A stretch of 64,000 nt of DNA from Vicia villosa (taxonomy: Eukaryota; Streptophyta; Magnoliopsida; Fabales; Fabaceae). The notes under the pieces were generated by a model. It did no database searches. It had not been told where the DNA came from and saw only the letters and a list, made by a program, of their open reading frames with translations. Position 1 is the first letter of the stretch. The number at the start of each line of letters is the position of its first letter. Below, one piece after another: positions 34,660-47,239 of the stretch. Made by a program: the position numbers and the translations under genes. The stretch is taken from NCBI RefSeq assembly GCF_029867415.1, contig NC_081180.1, positions 233,296,625 to 233,360,624 of the forward strand. The letters run 5' to 3'.

Positions 34660-35186
34660 TTTCTCCAAATGCAAAAAAGTTTCCAAAGTAACTTGTAGAG
34701 GACATCTTTAGGTTTCTAAAAAGTACTAGAACTCCTTCATATGATCAAAATTGAGAGAATTATGCCTTGTTGAAGTTGGCTATTTTTTGGGAAAATGCAT
34801 GAAACTAGCATTGATCAAAAAATTTTTTTTTTCAAAAGAGGCCAAGCATTCATGATCCAAACATGTTTCTAATGATGTTAAAGGGCTCCCACGACCAACA
34901 TTAGGCCCATGACATTTTTATTTCTTTTTTAATATAATTTTATTTCAATTAAAGTTAAATTAAAAAAGAAATGGTTCAAGATAATGATTCAAGACTTTTG
35001 TCCTTAGCTTGAGTCACCAAGTTTGATCCAAGTTCTGCAACATAGAGGTACAGAAGACCTATGGCAATAGGGGTGAAGAAAATTGAAGCCATGGCCAAGA
35101 AATTCAAAGCTTTTATTATTAAAAAAATCAAAAGTTCAAAGACACTCAAGAGCTTGGTAGCTTAAGATTTCAGCACTCATATTGCT

Positions 35187-35193
35187 TATAAAT
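35187..35193 (+). promoter_or_regulatory. TATA box of the element A 3' LTR
   Basis: TATAAAT, same context as 9254-9260. Transcription from this LTR would run rightward into the minus-strand Tekay remnant. Confidence 0.6.
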
Positions 35194-37567
35194 GACATGA
35201 ATACTTCAGCAACAAAACACACACGAAAATCCACCAAAGAATAGCCAAGAAACTCACAAAAATTTCAAAAAAATATCAAAACTTTGTAATTTTCGTTTTC
35301 TAGTTTTCAACCATTATCAATACAAACTAATTGTCCAAATCATCTTCTAAGACATAAATTAGTAAGTTTGGATCATTACCCATGGCTATATGCTCATAGA
35401 ACTCATGTTTCAAAAGTAACATATTCATGCATATTTTCAACTTTTAATATCTCCATTATAAGCATGTTTAAATGAAAGTTAATGCCTTTGTTATCTTTCT
35501 GAGATCATATGGAGTAGGTTTAACGTATCACATGTGAGCTTAAAGCCCTGAACCATGGTGTGCCATGTTTGAAGCTCAAAGCTTCAATCTTTTTGTTTTC
35601 ATATTTAACATGCTCAAATGAAGAAACTAACCCCATATTCATGTTCAGGAGGAAATTTTAAGTAGATCTGGACTGGTTGTTTTTTTTGTTGGTTCCATTT
35701 TTGCAGGTTATGAGCACATGTAAGTTATGGCGTTTCTGCGAAGCAAAAAACGACGGTTTAAACCTCCATAATTCGCGCAGAGAAAAAGCTGAAGGAGATG
35801 GAGGTTGAAGACGACCACGCGTCCAAGCGTGGTTCGCCAGTCAATATTGACTCCTCTCTCCGCTCGTGTGGCATCTTCTTGCTGGCCAGTCAACTTTTCA
35901 ACTCTTCCTCCCTCAATTTCCATTGGTCCACGCCGGATGTGGTGGGCCCAGTCTGACTTTGGTCACCCCCACTAATTTAATGCTTTATTTTTTCCCAAGA
36001 CTACCATGTGCCTCAAATCACAGCCCTTGGATTGTCACTGTATCATCATCACACGCTCATAAACACATGAACACCATACTCCCTCATAGATCAAACACAC
36101 AGGATCACAGGTTTAAATATATTTTCTATTTTATTTAATTTTCTTTGTAAAATTATTTTAAAATAGTTTAAAAAATCAAAAAAATATGCAAAAAATATTT
36201 TAGGTTGATAAAATATTGTCTTAATTTTTGACACAAAAATATTTTATTTTTCTTAATAATTAAAATATTTGTTTAATTAATTAGATAATATTTATATATT
36301 TATCTTTTAATTATTTCTAACCTATCAAAAAAATAAGAAAAAAATATTTTCTTTTTATTAAATTAAGTTTATATATTATAAACTAATTTTGTGCATAATT
36401 AGAATATTTTTTCCTTTAAGTTTAATTTATGTGTATAATTATTGGTATAATTATATGTTAATTAACTTAATAATTTCAAAATTATTTCAAAAATCACAAA
36501 AAAATTAATTTTATTCTAAAATTAATTAACAAACAACTTGGACATATTTTAGACTTAATTTTTTTAGGTTCAAATTTTATTTCTAATTTTTAAGGGGACT
36601 GAAATTGTAATTAAGCCTTAATTAAATTAATTATGCCTTAATCTTAATTAAAATCAACCATCCAAAAATCCAAAAATATTTTCCCTTTATCTTATTGCAA
36701 TTTAAATTCATAGATAAGTGTATAGGTTGTCAAATCCATGTAAATAGCGTAGTTTACATTTCTCGCACAATCGATGTAATAGCGTAGATTTACTTTCTGC
36801 ATTTTACATTCCCGCACTTTAAATTTCTGTACATATAAAACTGCGTGTATAGAAAGAATAATAACTGAAGCGCTAGATCACTAATTTCAAAGACAAAAAT
36901 ATCTGAAATCAAACACAATGACACTTGCACCTCTTAGGGTAATCCCTCGGTTACTCTTTTCAAAATCAATTCTACTGTTCAAATGCAAAAGTTCAAATTA
37001 TTTCTTTTTGTATCCAGTCAAAGAAAACTTTCTAAAAGAGATGGGAAAGAACCTTATGAACTTAAGGTATACCTCCTAATTGCTTGCTCAATCAAAAATA
37101 ACAAAAGCTTTTCCACATCACTGTTTTTCAAAACAAACTTTCAAAAGACTACACTTTGTATATATCCAAACAAGGATCATTACGAAGTTAAAAATCTTTT
37201 TCAAACCATCAAAATATCTTTCGAAAGATAAATACTTTGTATACATCCGCACAAGGATCATTACAAAGTTAACTCTTTACAAAATATTTAAAACCACATA
37301 CAAGCATTTCAAAGCAAGACAAACGATTCAAACAAGTGAGCTAAGCAATTAAGAGCCCATGGATAACCATGGATACAAAGGGTGCTAACACCTTCCCTTT
37401 GTATAACCTACCCCGAACCCAAAATCTCTTTAAGGTCTTTTTCTGTTTCTTTTATAAACCTTTCCTTAATTGGATAAAATAAAAGTCGGTGGCGACTCTC
37501 TGATTTTCACAACTCAAAAATAAGAAGAAGAGTCAGTTCGCATCCCACAAAAAAACTGAGGATTACA

Positions 37568-39834
37568 ACTACGAATCTCTGAAGCATTCTTCAACCTCTC
37601 CCACTGAGATACCGCTTCTACCTTCGTTGGATCCACCGCGATACCATTCTTCGAAATTACATGGCCAAGAAAACTTACTTCCTTCAACCAGAATTCACAT
37701 TTAGACAATTTCGCATACAACTTCTTTTCCTTCAATAGCTCCAATACCACTCTTAAATGCTCTGCATGTTCTTCATCACTCTTCGAGTAAATTAGAATGT
37801 CATCAATGAACACTACCACAAGATACGGGTGAAATATCCTGTTCATATACCCCATGAAAACACCAGGTGCATTAGTAACACGAAATGGCATAACAGAATA
37901 TTCATAGTGTCCATACCTCGTTCGGAATGCCGTTTTCTGAATATCTTCCGCCTTCACACGAATTTGGTGATATCCAGACCTCAGATCAATTTTGCTAAAC
38001 ACACAAGCTCCAACCAACTGATCCATCAAATCATCAATCCTCGGCAAAGGGTATCGATTCTTGATTGTCACCTTGTTCAGTTGTCTATAGTCAACACATA
38101 GCCTCATTGAACCTTCTTTTTTCTTAACCAACAGTATCGGTGTACCCCACGGTGACACACTAGGACGAATAAACTTCTTTTCCAACAATTCCTCTAATTG
38201 TTTCTTCAGTTCAGCCAATTCCGATGCCGACATGCGATACGGTGCCATCGACACAGGACTAGTTCCAGGAATCAATTCTATAGCGAACTCCACTTCTCTT
38301 TCAGGTGGCAACTCACTAACATCTTCTGGAAACACTTCCGGATACTCATTCACTACTCGTAGTTCACCAGTATTATCGCTCCCTTTCACTTCCATCGAAG
38401 AGTACAACATAAATACCATCGCTCCATCATTGACAGGCAAATTCATCTGTTTGACTGACATAGTCAAATCTTCAACACTAACCTCTTCAGGAAAGATAAC
38501 CGTCTTCGTAAAACAATTGATATGAACTCGATTAAATTGCAACCAGTTCATCCCCAAAATGACGTCAAGTTGTTCAAGAGGAAGGCATACTAAGTCCATT
38601 CCAAACTTTCTATCAAATATGTCAATAGGACAGTTCAAACAAGCAGAAGAAGTAGTTACTGAACCCGACGCAGGAGTGTCAATAACCATACTTCCACGAA
38701 TAGCAGATATTTCTAATCCTAATTGTTTAGCACAATCCAATGAAATGAACGAATGAGTCGCTCCAGTATCAATAATGGCAACTAAAGGTGTGTCATGGAT
38801 AAAACACGTACCTTTAATCAGACGATCTTCCGGAGTAGTCTCTGACCCAGACAAAGCAAAGACCTTCCCACCAGTCTGATCCTTCTTTGGTTTAGTGCAG
38901 TGTGGACTGATGTGACCCTCTTTGCTGCAATTGTAGCAAGTCACAATCTTCACCCTACAATCAGAAGCAATATGACCCGCCTTACCACACTTGAAGCATT
39001 TCTTCTCTCCACTCTTGCACTCATTCCTTCTATGCCCAGTCTCACCACAGTTGTAGCACCTAACGGGAGCACCAGAATCTCCCCCACTAGGCCTCTTCCA
39101 ATCCCCAGCTCTAGGATTTCCTCTACCATATGGCTTACCTCTATCCATAGGCTTCTTACCTTTCTTGTCAACCAACTCACGAGAGTGAGATGACTTCAGC
39201 TTAAGGTTATCCTCTTCGAAGATCCTACTACAGTCCACCAAATCGACAAATCGCCGAATCCTCTGATACCGGATTCCTTGCTTGATCTCATCGCGAAGAC
39301 CATTCTCAAACTTGATGCACTTTGAGAATTCACTAGCATCGTCATTGTTGTAGTGAACGTAGTACTTCGCCAACTCAACAAATTTCGAAGCATACTCTGG
39401 TACCGTCATATTACCCTGAGTCAGCTCAAAAATTCAATTTCTTTCCTGCCTCGAACGTCTTCAGGAAAATACCTCCTCAGAAACTCTCTTTTGAACACAG
39501 CCCAGGAAATAGCTACACCATCAGCATCCAGTTCAGCTCTAGTAGCCATCCACCAGTCATCAACCTCTTCGGACAACATATGAGTACCATACCTCACTTT
39601 CAGGTTCTCAGCACAATCGATGACTCTGAAAATCCTCTCGATCTCCTTAAGCCACTTCTGAGCACCTTCAGGATCATGCGTACCCTTGAACAACAGAGGA
39701 TTGTTCCACTGAAAACTGTTCAGCTGCCAGTCGTCACCAATCACAGCTCCATTGGCATTCCCTCCCAGCACACCAGCAATCATGCCCAGAGCCTCAACAA
39801 TCGCATCGTCGTTTCTTCCACCTCTTCCGGCCAT
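37568..39834 (-). pseudogene. Tekay/Del-type gypsy gag-protease-RT, truncated
   Basis: Minus strand. Gag starts at 39834 (MAGRGGRNDDAIVEAL) with the capsid core (WKEIERIF-type region to YFPEDVRGRKE). A frameshift near 39415 shifts it into the 39409-37568 frame. Three CCHC zinc knuckles follow ([42 protein letters not shown]). Protease has [12 protein letters not shown] and an ILGMNWL flap motif. RT has [26 protein letters not shown] and the catalytic FIDD. RT ends abruptly at 37568 where Ogre element A is inserted, so the remaining RNase H and integrase should lie left of the window. A small loss removes residues between PYL and VVVFIDD. Family placement is from motif style only. Confidence 0.88.
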
Positions 39835-39954
39835 TGTTCTGCTAAATATAAAACAATATTCATTAGAACAAGAAGTATCGATAGTGTCAACCTTACACTA
39901 ATCGCATACGAGGGATCAACTGACACTAAGACTCTGACTCAAACGACCGACTAT

Positions 39955-39966
39955 GCTCTGGTACCA
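39955..39966 (-). other. Primer binding site of the Tekay-type element
   Basis: Minus-strand TGGTACCAGAGC, 4 nt after the LTR end at 39971, of the initiator tRNA-Met type (usual form TGGTATCAGAGC). A leader of about 120 bp (39835-39954) separates it from gag. Confidence 0.75.
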
Positions 39967-39970
39967 CTAT

Positions 39971-41797
39971 TGTAACACCCTTCTAAACCCCGCGACAATT
40001 TAAATAAATAATCAGAGTAAAAAAATACGCACAAGGGTGCCACAATTAATTAACACAGAAAATTCAACTAAGGTCAAAGTCATGCTTCATTAGGAAACGG
40101 TTCACAAAACATAATCGTGTTTATCACAGCGGAATAAGAAACATCATCAAATACAACCAAAAGGAAATATAATCCAACATCAAATAAAACAGAGTAATCT
40201 CATAAAAACTCTAAAACTATCGTTCCCCAGTGTTACAGATCAGAGCATGACCGACACAACCCAATATAAATGGATAAACTCTACGAGTCATCCTCACCAA
40301 GCACTAATGCCGCTACTCCTCAATCTGAAAATGACAACATGTAAGGGTGAGTCTCATTCTCAATTAGTAAATATTATGCAATTCATAAATAACAAGCATC
40401 ATTATATACCGTTCACCCAATTATACATATTCAGATTCACACCATAATAGATTACAACACATAACACAGAAATCCATACAATCACATTATGACAAAATGC
40501 ATATGACACAACTGACACTATACATGTGGTACCAATAAACCGTGGAATCAATCCACCTAACCGATCTACGCCTCATCGAGATACGGCCCACCGACACAAT
40601 TTCCGCACAATGGGAAATATGTCCACCAACGATCCAAACATCACCGGGATCCAACATCAAATGCGTATGAATGAGTGAAACACACATAACATACTTAAAA
40701 ACATCACCGAATCATGATGAACAATTCATCTCAACACCACATCACCGAATAAGTATGTACGTGTTTTCAACCTTATTCAAATAGTCATGCATTCATCACA
40801 ATCATAATAATAATCACAACCAATTCATCATCACATCAATCACATTGTCACACCTATCTCATATGCACACAATGTTCAATTCTCATCAAGTAATTAAATC
40901 GAGTTTTTAAGAAATAAAGTCGGCTACTGCCCATATTCATCATTCATCATATAAAACATTCAATTTCTTGCACAACGCCTAAAACGACACTAAGAAATCA
41001 TTCACGGATCAAAAGATACGTTATTTTAAAGTTTTAGAAAATTCTCACTCAGCAAGGTTCGCTCAGCGAAGCAAGGCAGAAGCGAAATCCTTCAGACCTC
41101 CGCTCAGCGGACCTCTAGCGACGTCCAACAGAAGCGAACTACGTTGGGACCTCCGCTCAGCGGACCCCCTCCGCTCAGCGGACCTGCGATTTCAGCAAAC
41201 CCCAAGTCTGCGACAGACCCTGCGATTTCACCCAATACCAGTCCAAAATCGACTTCAGACATCACATACAGGCATATAATCATCATACATTCAATTATAC
41301 ACCATAAAACATCATTTAAACTCATTATTAACCAAATAGTTCACACAATCATCATCAATTCAATCCAATTATAACAATCTAACCTAACAATCCCAATGTC
41401 TAATTGAATCAAACCATACATCAATCTACCTATTACCTAAGATCACATATGAGGTACTAAAAGGAGTAGTCCCCCCTTACCTCGATGAATCTCTTGAATG
41501 CTCTCCTTCCGGTTCCACGTTCTTGCCTCTTTCTCTTCTCTTGCCCTTTCCACGTGTTCTTCTTTTCTCCCCAAATGGTTCCTTTTTCTTATTTTATGAA
41601 AAATAAAATAAAATAAATTAACCACAACTTAGTAAAAGGCCTAACTAATTAGCACCCCTCTTTTACTAACATCACACCATAAGCCCAATAGCTTTTACTC
41701 CATCATTTTCCAATTAAATCCAATTAAAATACTAAAATTCCAATTATTTAATTTAAATCCAAATTAAATTAATAAACTGAAATTATGGGGTGTTACA
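39971..41797 (-). mobile_element. 5' LTR of the Tekay-type element
   Basis: 1827 bp; on the minus strand it starts TGTAACACCCC and ends GGGTGTTACA. It contains no coding sequence. A cluster of CGCTCAGCG near-palindromes lies at 41060-41180. Flanking bases right of 41797 are A-rich, so a target duplication cannot be recognised. Confidence 0.9.
41060..41180. repeat. Cluster of CGCTCAGCG near-palindromes
   Basis: Four copies at about 41060, 41101, 41154 and 41172, the last three extended to TCCGCTCAGCGGA. Also several single AGCGAA half-sites. Confidence 0.9.
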
Positions 41798-42480
41798 AAA
41801 AACCCCACAAATCTTCACCCACTGGGAACCTTCAATTCCTTTCCATGGACGTTATCAATCTTGATCACAAACCCTCACCACAAGAATTGTTGTGTGTAAT
41901 TGTGTTGGAGTGGAGAAGAAGAAAGAAGATGAGAAGCCTTTGTGTATCTTTCAAGTGTTGGTGTTAAAATTGAATAATTAACAGAAAAAGATATATAAAG
42001 GTGCTGGTACAGCTAACACAGAGCAAGCGCATAATTTGGCAAGTTTTGAGGAGATAGGTCAACCTACTTCATTGATTGGGTCGACCTAAATGGAGCAGAT
42101 TCAACAAATCCATATTTGTTTCCAGTCGGGTCGACCTGTTGGGGCTTTGAGTCGACCTAAAATCAGTTGGATTTGGTTTTTGTGGTTTTTCTTCAGTTTA
42201 GGTCGACCTAGGCATTTGGTTGAGTCGACCTAAATGGGACAGTGGTGAGAATCCTTTATTCTCTTCAGTTTGAGTCGACCTAAGGGCTAAGTGGGTCGAC
42301 CTATCTGAATCAATTCCTTTTGCTGGTTGAGTGAAGCCTTCTAGGTCGACCTGGGCTTGTGATGAGTCGACCTAAAATGTCTTAGATAGCCAAAATCCTA
42401 CTTTTCCTTATGTTACTCACTTGTGGCTTGATATTTGTTCAACTATGATGTTTGCCATTAATCGAAAACTTCTTGATGAG
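41798..42480. other. Unassigned repetitive stretch with GTCGACCT cluster
   Basis: No domain-bearing ORF. It lies between the Tekay LTR and a Tat gag fragment. Nine exact GTCGACCT motifs occur between 42080 and 42373. The first part (41800-41990) may be the edge of another retroelement in minus orientation, which I could not identify. Confidence 0.5.
42080..42373. repeat. Nine GTCGACCT motifs in about 300 bp
   Basis: The motifs alternate between (A/G)GGTCGACCT-type and GAGTCGACCTAAA-type contexts, in pairs about 25-35 bp apart. AGGTCGACCT is a perfect 10-bp palindrome. One more degenerate copy (AGGTCAACCT) is at about 42056. Confidence 0.93.
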
Positions 42481-42539
42481 TGTAGGCTTGTACTTACACT
42501 CGTTCCTCCTCTCTGAGGGAGCATGCGGGCCCCATTTCC

Positions 42540-42830
42540 ATGAAAGGGCATAGCGACCACCGCTTCCAACGCCGTTCAAAGTCTCCCAGGCCAAAGAGGA
42601 GATCCAAATCGCCTTCTGCAAAACACGACGACGACCGCAGACGGCACAGGCGAAGCCGCAGCCGGTCCATCACGCCAACCCCCAGTGACGAGGAAGAGGA
42701 TCGTCGGGGCCCTTTTTCCCGTGCAATCTTGGAGGCGCCCCTACCAGCCGGGCTCGAAAAGCCCCCTCTGCTGGGCACATACGACGGAACAACCGACCCT
42801 GACGAGCACATCGAAAACATCGATGCCCTC
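42540..42830 (+). pseudogene. Tat-type gag fragment cut by LTR B
   Basis: GC-rich frame from 42540 with an Arg/Ser-rich N-terminal part (RRSRSRSITPTPSDEEE), then the start of the Tat Gag core (ILEAPLPAGLEKPP ... YDGTTDPDEHIENID). It ends where Ogre LTR B begins. The base composition differs clearly from the surrounding AT-rich Ogre sequence, so it belongs to another Tat family. Confidence 0.75.
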
Positions 42831-43499
42831 TGTTATACCCCAAAATTTGCCCGCGTTTTTTTTTTTTCAAAGAGAAGTCAACAGACTTCTGTCTAAAAAT
42901 TTGAAGTTTTATACAATCTTGGATTTTTATTTCATAAATATCCTGATTTTATGAATACTCAATTTTTAGAATTTCTTATACAGTATTTTGGTTCGCTGTT
43001 AAATTTATTCTTACATAAACGCCAAATACTGTTTATCACTTCATACACTGTTTATTTGAGATTTATTTTCAGATAAATAATGCTGACGCAGTTGGTACAG
43101 AATTAAAATTTACAGGCGCAGAGTCCGGGTTTCAGATTATACTGGTAACAATTAAATTATTATTGGTTTTATTTCCCACTAATTTTTATTTTTATACTAT
43201 GTTATTTTTTCAAAATCTCTTTCTTTCTTTTCAAATATCTTCTATTCTTTCAAATCAAATCATAACTTTATTCTATACCCCTTTCTTTTCAAAACCTACC
43301 ATACTTTTTTTCAAATCCTACTACTATTCAAATTTTCCCTTTTTACGGTACCACTCCATTCCCCAACGTCTCTATCTCTCTCTTTTCACTCTATAGATAC
43401 TCCTCATTTTTTCCGTAATTGCTCACATCAAATTTCACTCATCTCCCAAATTTCTATCATACTATCTCCTAATCATTTTCTCTTCTTCCCCGGCAAAAA

Positions 43500-43667
43500 A
43501 AGGCAAAGTGGGTGGATACGTTTCTTCTTGTGGTCATCACTATTTTTGTGGTGATCATGTCCTTTTTCTGTCTGCGTAGTCCTGAAAAAAGCGGACCTGG
43601 GATGTTTACACTCCCGTACAACTATATACCGTTGTTTATAGCATGGATCTTTAATCGTCATACTTAA
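43500..43667 (+). pseudogene. LTR B counterpart of the small membrane-protein ORF
   Basis: 54 codons in the same frame as 27340-27504, stop conserved, start codon replaced by AAG. Differences from the intact copy include Phe-Leu, Val-Ile and Cys-Ser changes, and Leu-Ala becoming Phe-Thr; no indels. Confidence 0.45.
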
Positions 43668-45291
43668 AGTTTGTCGTATCTGTCGCTTTCAAATAATGTG
43701 CCGTTCATTATATTTGTCGTACTGTTCGTTATATTTTTTGTTATGTAATATTTGTACTGTCAGTATTAAATATTGTATTATCTGTTGTACCGTCGTTTAA
43801 TTATTGAGATGATATTATGCGTGTTTATTGCTAGTTAAATTTTTATCTCTATGCATTAAATCTTTTTCAATGTTATTATCGATAATTTCATTCGCGTACA
43901 ATATATATTTTTATGTTTTTTTTTATCTAACAAACCATGTAAATAATTTTTCACCATTAACACAACAAAAACAAAAATAAAAATTAACTTTAACTGTTAA
44001 GTTTTCACTTTAACTGTTACGTTAATACCCGGACAGCCAGTTACCAGTCAAACCCGCTATCAGTGCAATTCTCCGTGTTTGTACCATCAGTCAAATCAAT
44101 CTTTCGAACTTCAAATTTCCAAGATTTTTGTTCTAGAATTTCCTGATAATCACATGATCAGCAGAGACTCAACACTGCACAAAAATCCGGTATGCCTAAC
44201 TGACTCCTACGCAAACAATCCCTAACTAGGGTTTTTGTTTTTTTTTCCCAGGAAAACGAGTTTTTGAGACCTCAAATGGATTTCATGGATCTCCATATGT
44301 CTCAAAGTACCACCAGACAAATTTTCAAACTTCGATTCGCTCGGACGCACAGTCAACAGTTCAAACCGTCAACAGACGACCAGTTTGACCAAAAAGTCAA
44401 CAGACAGTCAAAAATGCAATTTTTTGTCAACACCCATATTTTGTCAAAAGATTCATCATTAGATCAATGGTTGATCATAATTCATCAAGGAAAGTTCAGA
44501 AATCGACAAAAACTCCAAGTTTCAAAATTAGTGTTTTTTCCTAAAAAGTCAACTGAACTTTGACCGGCCATAACTCTCTCCTCGTTCATCAGAAAAATTT
44601 CAACCAAAGCTCATTTTGAAGGAAATTCAATTATATTTCAAATGAAATTGGTCCCATGGTCATTGGATTTACCATTTGGGAGATATGAGCCAAGACATTA
44701 CAGGTCATTTTCAAAGTCAACATAAAGCAGTTTTTTGTCAAAGCCCATAACATCAAGATAAATTCTCCAAATGCAAAAAAGCTTCCAAAGTGGCTTGTAG
44801 AGGACATCTTGAGGATTCTAAAAAGTACAAGAACTCCTTCATATGATCAAAATTGAGGGAGTTACGCCTTGTTGAAGTTGGCCTTTTTTTTGGAAAATAC
44901 ATGAAACCTACATTGACCAAACTTGTTTTTTATTTCAAAAGGGCCCAATCTTTTGTGATCCAAACATGTTTCTAAGATTGCTTGAGGCCATCCACGACCA
45001 ATCTTAGGCCCATGACCTTTTTATTTCATTTTTGATTTAATTTTATTTCATTTAAAATTAAATTAAAAAAGAAATAATCAAAGATATTATCCAAGGCTCT
45101 TGTTTCTAGTGTGAGTTGCCAAGATTGATTCAAAGATGGTGCAGAGAGTACAGAGTGACTTATTGGCAAGAGTGGTTGAAGAAATTTGGAGCCATGGCCA
45201 TTTTTTTCAAAGATTCATCCATGAAAGTCAAAGCACTCAAGTATGCAAGACTAACTTGGCTCATGGAGTTTATCTGCTTCAAATCATTGCT

Positions 45292-45299
45292 TATATATA
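45292..45299 (+). promoter_or_regulatory. TATA box of LTR B
   Basis: TATATATA in the context TTGCTTATATATACATAAG, at the same LTR position as 9254 and 35187. Confidence 0.55.
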
Positions 45300-46000
45300 C
45301 ATAAGCCTATCAGCATAAAAAAAAGGAAATCAGAGCCAAAGGGATACAATTTTCACACTTAAAATTTTCAAAGAAACTCAAAATTCGAATTCTGAGTTTA
45401 AGCTCAATTCAAGTCCAAATAAATATCCAAACACATTCCTCAAGCAATTCTGAAACTATCCCAATCATTTCCAGCAATCAAAGCACTCCGAATCATCCAC
45501 TAAAGCTCACGGTTTGTACCAAATGAAAACGACCTCGAATCCATGCTTCCACGCATTTTAAATAATTTTTGGTTGCATATCCATGTTTAGATTAACCTGG
45601 TGAACGTTTCTGGACATTTAATTAAGGTTTGGTCACGTATTCACGAAGTTACCATTTTAGGGTTCTTGAGCTCTATTTTAGGGTTTTTCGTTTAAAGCAA
45701 AATCAGACAAAACTAAGGCCATGGTTGTGATCAGTGGACCATTTGCAATCGATCCATGGTCTCACAATAAATTTTTGATGTTTGTGTGAAGTTTTGGTAT
45801 GTTACAGGTTTGTAGCTGATAAGTGCTTTATTCATGCTAAAATGACTTATTATAACATAGCACTTATCTTGCTTATTTGACCTATTTCTCACATAAAAAC
45901 CCCCAATTATTGAATAAACTATTATTGTGCAAGACTACTTGGCTTGGTTTGTTTTTGTGCAGGATTTGGCCTTAAAGCAAAAACCAGAAAACAGAGCATT

Positions 46001-46395
46001 CGCTGCAGCGAACTATATTTCGCTGTAGCGAACTCCAGGCACTCAAAGGCAAAAATCCAGAAACAGTGCATTCGCTGCAGCGAAAGGTAGCGAATGGTAG
46101 CGAAGGCCCGATTCGCTGCAGCGAACCATATTTCGCTGTAGCGAATGAAGTCAGAATCAAACTTCCCAGTTTCGCTAGCAGCAAGCAGTAGCGAGGTACA
46201 TTCGCTGCAGCGAACCATATTTCGCTGTAGCGAACTTTGGCGGTCTCTAGAAGATTTGAATTTCTTAAAACTGAAGAAAACATTTGCTGTAGGGAAATAT
46301 CCTTCGCGTAGCGAACTCTGGCGGTTCAACAAAGACTTAACCCTGAAGCAAACGTTCGCTGTAGCGAACTTCTGTTCGCGTAGCGAACTCAGGCG
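46001..46395. repeat. Cluster of CGCTGYAGCG palindromes in LTR 1
   Basis: Eight exact CGCTG[C/T]AGCG copies (46001, 46021, 46073, 46113, 46133, 46203, 46223, 46358, approximately), mostly as TTCGCTGCAGCGAA, a perfect 14-bp palindrome, alternating with the GT variant. Diverged copies such as TTCGCGTAGCGAA lie at the right edge. The cluster sits directly upstream of the TATA box. Confidence 0.93.
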
Positions 46396-46406
46396 GCCAG
46401 AACTGC

Positions 46407-46414
46407 TATAAAAG
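46407..46414 (+). promoter_or_regulatory. TATA box of LTR 1
   Basis: TATAAAAG in CTGCTATAAAAGGAGC, a near-perfect TATA box; identical at 51548-51555 in the second LTR. Confidence 0.75.
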
Positions 46415-47221
46415 GAGCAGAACTCATTTCAGAAAGCATTCATTCAGTTTCTATCATTGTAACACTTTTGTAATAGCAGTAGAATAGAAATATAAGAGGT
46501 TTTTAGGGAGAAGGAGCTGGAGATACATCGAGAGTCGAGAATTCGTCCTTGATGTCGTTCCAACTCAAATCTTCCATTGAGCTTCAAACTACCACGAGTA
46601 GCTAAATCCCTCTCTTGTTGGGATTGGTCGTAGTTCACCAAACAGTATGTATTTTCTTTGATCATGGCGTTATATATAATTTATGTTTGAATCATTATCG
46701 TTGTTATCTTCGTTTTACCGTTTATTTCATGGATTGAATTGATATTGACAAATACGATTCTAATCTCGATCCAAGATAACAACTATTAAACTCTAAATGC
46801 TAGACATAGATTTAGGTTTAATATTCACTTCAAGTATTGGAACTTAATGCTACCGTATCGTTTAATAGGCTGAGAAATCGTCGATTAAACCATAAGGTAG
46901 AAGTCTCAACAAACGTTTAGACATGAACTTTGTTGTGAGCAATACGTGATGATATTGAAACAAGCATACATTATGTATAAATGATCTAAGATTTACATAT
47001 TGAATCGGTGGATGAAAACCAATTCCCAACAAGTCTATTCCTCTAAACTTATCTTTGGTTATTTATGCATTTTTACTTTCCGTAACTTTCAACCAAACAA
47101 ACTTGAAACCTTATGCTTAGAACTATAGAAATTGTTGAACGGTTTTGATATCGCTCCAATCCCTGTGGATACGATAATATAAAATACTTACATTTGAATT
47201 GTACTTTCTACAACATCAAAT

Positions 47222-47239
47222 TGGCGCTGTTGCCGGGGA
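47222..47239 (+). other. Primer binding site of the Athila-type element
   Basis: TGGCGCTGTTGCCGGGGA, the Athila-type tRNA-Asp primer site (usual form has CGCC in place of CGCT). Confidence 0.8.

Larger units (their letters stand above)
26713..37567 (+). mobile_element. 3' LTR of Ogre element A, split by a MULE
   Basis: Starts TGTTATACCCC at 26713 and ends TTACA at 37567. The MULE (28604-33792) interrupts it and 27739-28603 is repeated at 33793-34659. Without these the LTR is about 4.8 kb. The segment after 35438 matches the 5' LTR at window start. Sequence right of 37567 is the RT gene of a minus-strand element, so element A inserted there; ACTAC at 37568-37572 is the expected target duplication but its partner lies outside the window. 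Confidence 0.93.
42831..45816 (+). mobile_element. Ogre LTR B, left part
   Basis: Starts TGTTATACCCC; CCCTC at 42826-42830 is its left target site. Similar to the element A LTR up to about 45330, more divergent after that. It is interrupted at 45816 by the Athila-type element; its right part is not in the window. Contains the degenerate small ORF (43500-43667), a W-box cluster (44040-44560) and a TATA at 45292. Confidence 0.88.
45817..47215 (+). mobile_element. First LTR of the Athila-type element
   Basis: About 1.4 kb. Contains the CGCTGYAGCG cluster and a TATA box with a start region expected near 46440. The LTR end is set at ACAACA just before TCAAAT and the primer site; an end at 47218 is also possible. 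Confidence 0.85.

Noticed and set aside
42494..42820. Minus-strand Ser/Arg-rich ORF
   Set aside because: Antisense of the Tat gag fragment, whose plus-strand reading has the YDGTTDPDEH motif.
46001..46395. Possible CRISPR-like array
   Set aside because: Eukaryotic LTR; motif copies are 10-14 bp palindromes with irregular spacing and no cas genes.
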